NCBI GenBank assembly: GCA_028565635.1 | Contig: JAOXYB010059402.1 | Location: forward strand, 1-10,835 | Source: Phoronis ovalis | Taxonomy: Eukaryota > Phoronida > Phoronidae | Direction of reading: 5' to 3' | Length of the DNA stretch: 10,835 bases | Part shown: one piece after another, positions 7,840 to 10,835 of the stretch | How positions within the stretch are numbered: position 1 is the first letter of the stretch | How the letters are laid out: every line of letters begins with the position of its first letter | Notes under the pieces: model-generated | What the model saw: only the letters and a program-made list of their open reading frames with translations | Databases searched by the model: none | What the model was told of the DNA's origin: nothing | Translations under genes and position numbers: made by a program

Positions 7840-8032
7840 ACTCGCTTACTTAGTCTACTGTTATGCCTATTATTATAGCTGCAATTTGATTGGTTCCAAG
7901 ACGTTCATGACACTTCATATAGAAATTATGATTCTTCTGCTTTTCGATATAATAAACACACATTGACAATGGTTAAGCCCAGACGTTAGTTGAGAAGATA
8001 CGGAGCAGTAATGGATGGATTTATTCAGACTG

Positions 8033-8705
8033 CGTAAGGGTGCACTCATATTCAGGTTACGGGGCGTACTCATATTGATGTTTTCTGATTTAATGGAATT
8101 CTTCAATTTCGTTAAAATAGTGTAGAAGATATCTAAGTAAGGGATTCGACATTTAGATTGGCACTATGATTTTAGAAACGCTCGACTTGAACAGTTTCTT
8201 CGCAGGAACTCTTAAAATTGTCTATAGCTAACGATATTACTTCGCTTGAACGAATCTTTTACCCTTACTGATACTGTCATATAAAATGTACATTTTGGAG
8301 GAATTATATCTTGAAGTTATTCAGTTGCTCCTTTTAAATACCAGAATATACATTTACTTTAGTCGGGTACATATGTGCATTTGACACATATTTTCCTAGC
8401 TCACGAATAACCAAACCGTGTAGAGGCACGCACAAAGATGATTCATATTGATGAAATAAGTATTACTTCTCTCAATAATTGCTTCCGAATTATGTTCCTG
8501 GAGCTGTGTGGTTCATAACTGTGAATACCATTTCGGCGTGCCTCTTCATAGTCAAATGATTTACAAAATAAGGAAACATTTCTCCGATGCATGTACAATG
8601 TATGTCCCCAAGTATGAAACCTCTAATTTATAACGTACATGATGTATTGTTCGTAGTAACTACTCACCATGAAGCTTTACGAGTAGCAAGCGTGTGCTTT
8701 GTCAG
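8033..8705 (+). other. Intron 5, downstream part
   Basis: AT-rich with no supported coding segment. The frame leading into exon 6 is open from about 8572, but the only good acceptor in it is the one at 8705. Confidence 0.45.
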
Positions 8706-8811
8706 AATGTTGCATTATCTCCGTCATCTGTATGACCACCATGCCAAAGGAGATGACCATGACTATTACCAAACCCAAGGCCATGTACAAGGCTCACTTG
8801 ACGTCTTCAGT
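8706..8811 (+). CDS. Exon 6 of the unrecognised plus-strand gene
   Basis: The acceptor gtgtgctttgtcag is preceded by a plausible branch-point region (gtaactactcac). The frame enters after one base (phase 2) and runs 35 codons: MLHYLRHLYDHHAKG, then DDHDYYQTQGHVQG, then SLDVFS. It ends on a codon boundary at AGT|GTAAGT, a strong donor. The segment is clearly richer in G and C than its flanks and is rich in His, Asp and Tyr. The His/Asp cluster invites a metal-binding idea, but no known motif is matched. Phase 0 at the end matches exon 7. Family not recognised. Confidence 0.5.
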
Positions 8812-9903
8812 GTAAGTTTGTTATATACGTGCACGTCGTCTTCAAGCGTGAAGTAAAGCGATTGATAAAATAAAAGTACTCACCCTCTTTTAAAGCACTC
8901 ACCCTCTACAAAACCAAGACAGGTTTGAATCTCACCACGATTTTTGTATAGTACTAGGTCTAGTAATATGAGTGAATCATCTAGTAGACGTCCTTGGGTA
9001 TACTTATGGGCTTTGGGAATAAAACAAAAACACGTTTTCTGTGTTACATGTCACATAACCGGTATTACAATGAATTTATGCTCCCGGTTTATGCTCAACG
9101 TTGCACCAATTGCACTACGATGTGCTTCGCTATTTGGACAGGCTTCGGCTTGTCTGCTTGTTTGTAGGCCCATATCCAGCTCCTACCTCAGAGGGGTCGA
9201 AGTTCGAAAACACTTACTTAGTTGCTTAATTAATTAATAAAATCCACACAAGGTTTTACACTCTTGCCGATTTCTTGTCTCTTCTGCTTCTTATAACATC
9301 ATATTCTTTAACTTTATCAAAGCGTATTCCACTAATTATTAGAATAAAATGTTCAAATATTCTCGAAGGCCCGTCATCCATTGCATGGATATTATGCTAT
9401 TGCTCAAACGTGACGGCTATTCGACTAGCTCTTCATATGAATTTACTGTACATTGCCATAGTATAGTATTTCTTTTTGCTACTAAATGGGTGTAGTTCAA
9501 ACATGTGCCATTTAACAGATATTCAGTATTTAGACAAATACTGGGTGGTTTTCGAAATAATACTGTAGTCTAAAGTTATTAAATTAAGCACATATCTTTA
9601 TATAAATATTGGCGTTATATTTCAAGCACATCTAACAACAGAAGAAACGCTAACATAAATTCAGGTTAATTCCATTTGTAATTGAAATATGTTGTTTAAG
9701 TACCGCATTGCAACATTAAAACTGGGTCCAGTGTCGGTTGTTTCTATTTTATATTGAATTATTTTTAACAAATACATTGGCAATATTAATGTTACATCTA
9801 CGGAATGTTTGCAACCAGGATTGTATATTGGGTCACAAATAATTTTACTTTTAATAAGGTATCTGGTTATTGGAATGCATTAAACAAAATTCTTGCGTTC
9901 CAG
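8812..9903 (+). other. Intron 6
   Basis: About 1.1 kb without a supported exon. Open frames at 8944-9237 and 9275-9466 lack compatible acceptor/donor pairs. A small imperfect repeat of ctcaccctct lies at about 8880-8906. A perfect 8-bp hairpin is listed separately. Confidence 0.5.
9524..9543. repeat. Small perfect hairpin
   Basis: CAGTATTT and AAATACTG pair perfectly around a 4-base loop (AGAC). It lies in intron 6. Its role is unknown, and a hairpin this size is not rare by chance. Confidence 0.6.
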
Positions 9904-9984
9904 GAATTACAAATGGTTTTTGGCCGTTTTTACAAATTATCTTATGAAATGGGACTACTGCGACAATCTGACATTCAGCAACTG
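9904..9984 (+). CDS. Exon 7 of the unrecognised plus-strand gene
   Basis: Exactly 27 codons between a good acceptor (attcttgcgttccag) and a strong donor (CTG|GTAAGTGAG), phase 0 at both ends, matching exon 6. It encodes ELQMVFGRFYKLSYEM, then GLLRQSDIQQL. The pattern of alternating hydrophobic and charged residues suggests an amphipathic helix. With exon 6 it gives a continuous 62-residue open stretch that reads as a genuine protein segment. I do not recognise the family. The gene must continue past the window, because no stop is met in the exon and no convincing eighth exon is seen before 10835. Confidence 0.6.
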
Positions 9985-10048
9985 GTAAGTGAGAGTCCGA
10001 TGTTCTTATGTCAAGCTGATCGTTTCTCGTGAGTTTGATAGAAAACCC

Positions 10049-10520
10049 CCGGGAGTTAACTTGAAGGGAAGTCGGGTACCCATGCTCGTCCGTAGGGTTC
10101 AAAATAACCCCCTAAACGGGAAGTAGAGGATCAAAATACCACCCCTAAACGGGAAGATTTTGCTCAAAAAGGTTCCGCTAAACGGGAAGTTTTCTCGGAA
10201 AAATTAACAACCAACAAAAAAACGGTTTCCAAAAATATCGACAACCAAAAAGAAAAATACGTCGTCAAAACAAAATAATACACTACATTTAAAGGTAATG
10301 CTCGCTGCTCCCACTGAAAAAAGGCCCTAAACAGGAGGTGCACGTGAAAAAGCAACCCTAAACGGGAATTTACATTTGCCAAAAACATATTCCTAAATGT
10401 GCTTTTCCGCCAAAATCGAACCCTAAACGAACCCCGTCGAACGGCAAAAAAAGGTACCCCATACCTCCGTTTTTTCGGACAAGCATGCGTACCGACTTCC
10501 CTTCAAGTTAGCTCCCCGCG
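10049..10520. mobile_element. MITE-like non-autonomous DNA element with ~37-bp inverted termini
   Basis: The left terminus (10049-10085) and right terminus (10483-10520) are inverted copies. They share ggag(t/c)taacttgaaggg and aagtc, then near-identical ggtac(c/g)catgc. The direct repeat AGAAAACCC flanks both sides (10040-10048 and 10521-10529), which looks like a 9-bp target-site duplication. No transposase is encoded. A 9-bp duplication is seen for Mutator-type and some other superfamilies, but family assignment needs more than this. The element lies 64 bp downstream of exon 7, in intron 7. Confidence 0.85.
10109..10428 (+). repeat. Dispersed CCCTAAACGGGAAG-type subrepeats inside the MITE
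   Basis: Seven same-orientation occurrences of a cctaaac core are seen at about 10111, 10143, 10177 (gctaaac), 10325, 10356, 10392 (cctaaat) and 10421. The first three and the fifth continue as gggaa; the fourth reads aggag. Spacing is about 31-35 bp in the left cluster and in the right cluster, with an A-rich, Pol-III-unlike centre between them. They look like an eroded tandem array inside the element. Confidence 0.8.
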
Positions 10521-10529
10521 AGAAAACCC

Positions 10530-10835
10530 TTAATTATTTTTTAATATTTATTAAAATACATATATTGTGGATCAATGCGTTACAGTGTGTAACCTATATA
10601 TAATCAGTAGAGTCTCAGCTGGGAATGAAGCCGCGGACGGAAGTAATTTTTTAGGAATAAACGTACTATGGGGCTACTGCACTTGCAACATGCGCCCGTT
10701 TTGGGTATATTTTAGTTATGCACGAGACCACGCTCTCCGTATCACATTCATGTTACACAAAACGCACCAATTTTTTACTGTGATTCGGCTCTGTAAAAAT
10801 ATTAGTAGTTTTGTTGTAATTTCTCCGACAATACA
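10530..10835 (+). other. Intron 7, remainder to window edge
   Basis: No convincing exon. A short frame after ggtatattttag (about 10716) stays open to about 10800, but it has no donor and no recognisable content. Confidence 0.4.

Larger units (their letters stand above)
7550..8032. mobile_element. Foldback/MITE-like element in intron 4
   Basis: The left arm (7550-7605) and right arm (7962-8032) are inverted copies. Both read cagtctgaataaa at the outer end and cttctcaactaacgtctggg followed by cttaaccat further in. The right arm has about 15 extra bases, and few other differences are seen. The spacer is about 356 bp. No transposase is encoded and no clear target-site duplication flanks it: left flank gtaatagt, right flank cgtaaggg, sharing only gtaa. 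It may be a non-autonomous DNA transposon or a local inverted duplication. The outer CAGT resembles Tc1-type termini, but the expected flanking TA is absent on the right. Confidence 0.8.

Noticed and set aside
8922-8940. tRNA B-box-like sequence (ggtttgaatctcacc)
   Set aside because: No A box at the right distance upstream and no cloverleaf, so neither a tRNA nor a SINE can be supported.
8944-9237. 97-codon plus-strand frame in intron 6
   Set aside because: No ATG at the nominal start and no acceptor/donor pair with a usable phase. A fair acceptor at gtttgtag (near 9169) leads only to a stop.
10164-10388. Minus-strand 74-codon frame
   Set aside because: It lies entirely inside the MITE-like element and has no transposase features.
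10109-10428. Interstitial telomeric repeat
   Set aside because: The cctaaac cores are separated by about 30 bp and flanked by gggaa, not contiguous CCCTAA units, and they lie inside a MITE.

Overview
This is an AT-rich, almost entirely non-coding stretch that reads as animal (probably invertebrate) nuclear DNA. No long open frame is convincing, and there are no Shine-Dalgarno/operon arrangements. Short open segments are instead bounded by good GT-AG splice signals, and tandem arrays and inverted-repeat elements fill the spaces between them. The organism cannot be named from the sequence, and no prokaryotic defence or mobile system is present.

Left part (1-4119): a 42-bp higher-order tandem array built of 7-bp units is cut by the window edge. 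About 1.2 kb of unremarkable AT-rich DNA follows. A weak candidate for the 3' end of a minus-strand gene lies at about 1397-1914. A ~150-bp direct duplication (2926-3300) holds a 12-bp x3 repeat between its copies.

Right part (4120-10835): I infer the 5' portion of one plus-strand, intron-rich gene with seven candidate coding exons: 4120-4206, 4351-4395, 5389-5512, 7359-7432, 7745-7806, 8706-8811 and 9904-9984. The first has an in-frame upstream stop, an acceptable Kozak context and a proline-rich N terminus. Intron phases agree across all seven (0, 0, 1, 0, 2, 0, then 0), and the exons sum to 579 nt (193 codons) without a stop. The gene must continue beyond the window. I do not recognise the protein. 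Its exons encode mostly charged, helix-like sequence with no signal peptide or obvious membrane segment. The fifth exon is the weakest.

The most unusual architecture is around exon 3. It sits between two unrelated tandem arrays with periods near 65 bp, and the downstream array repeats the exon's own 3' end and splice donor five more times. Intron 4 carries a ~480-bp foldback element that contains candidate exon 5, and its left arm supplies a stop codon overlapping an AATAAA. A second element, a ~470-bp MITE-like insertion with ~37-bp terminal inverted repeats and an apparent 9-bp target duplication, lies 64 bp after exon 7 and carries internal CCCTAAACGGGAA-type subrepeats.
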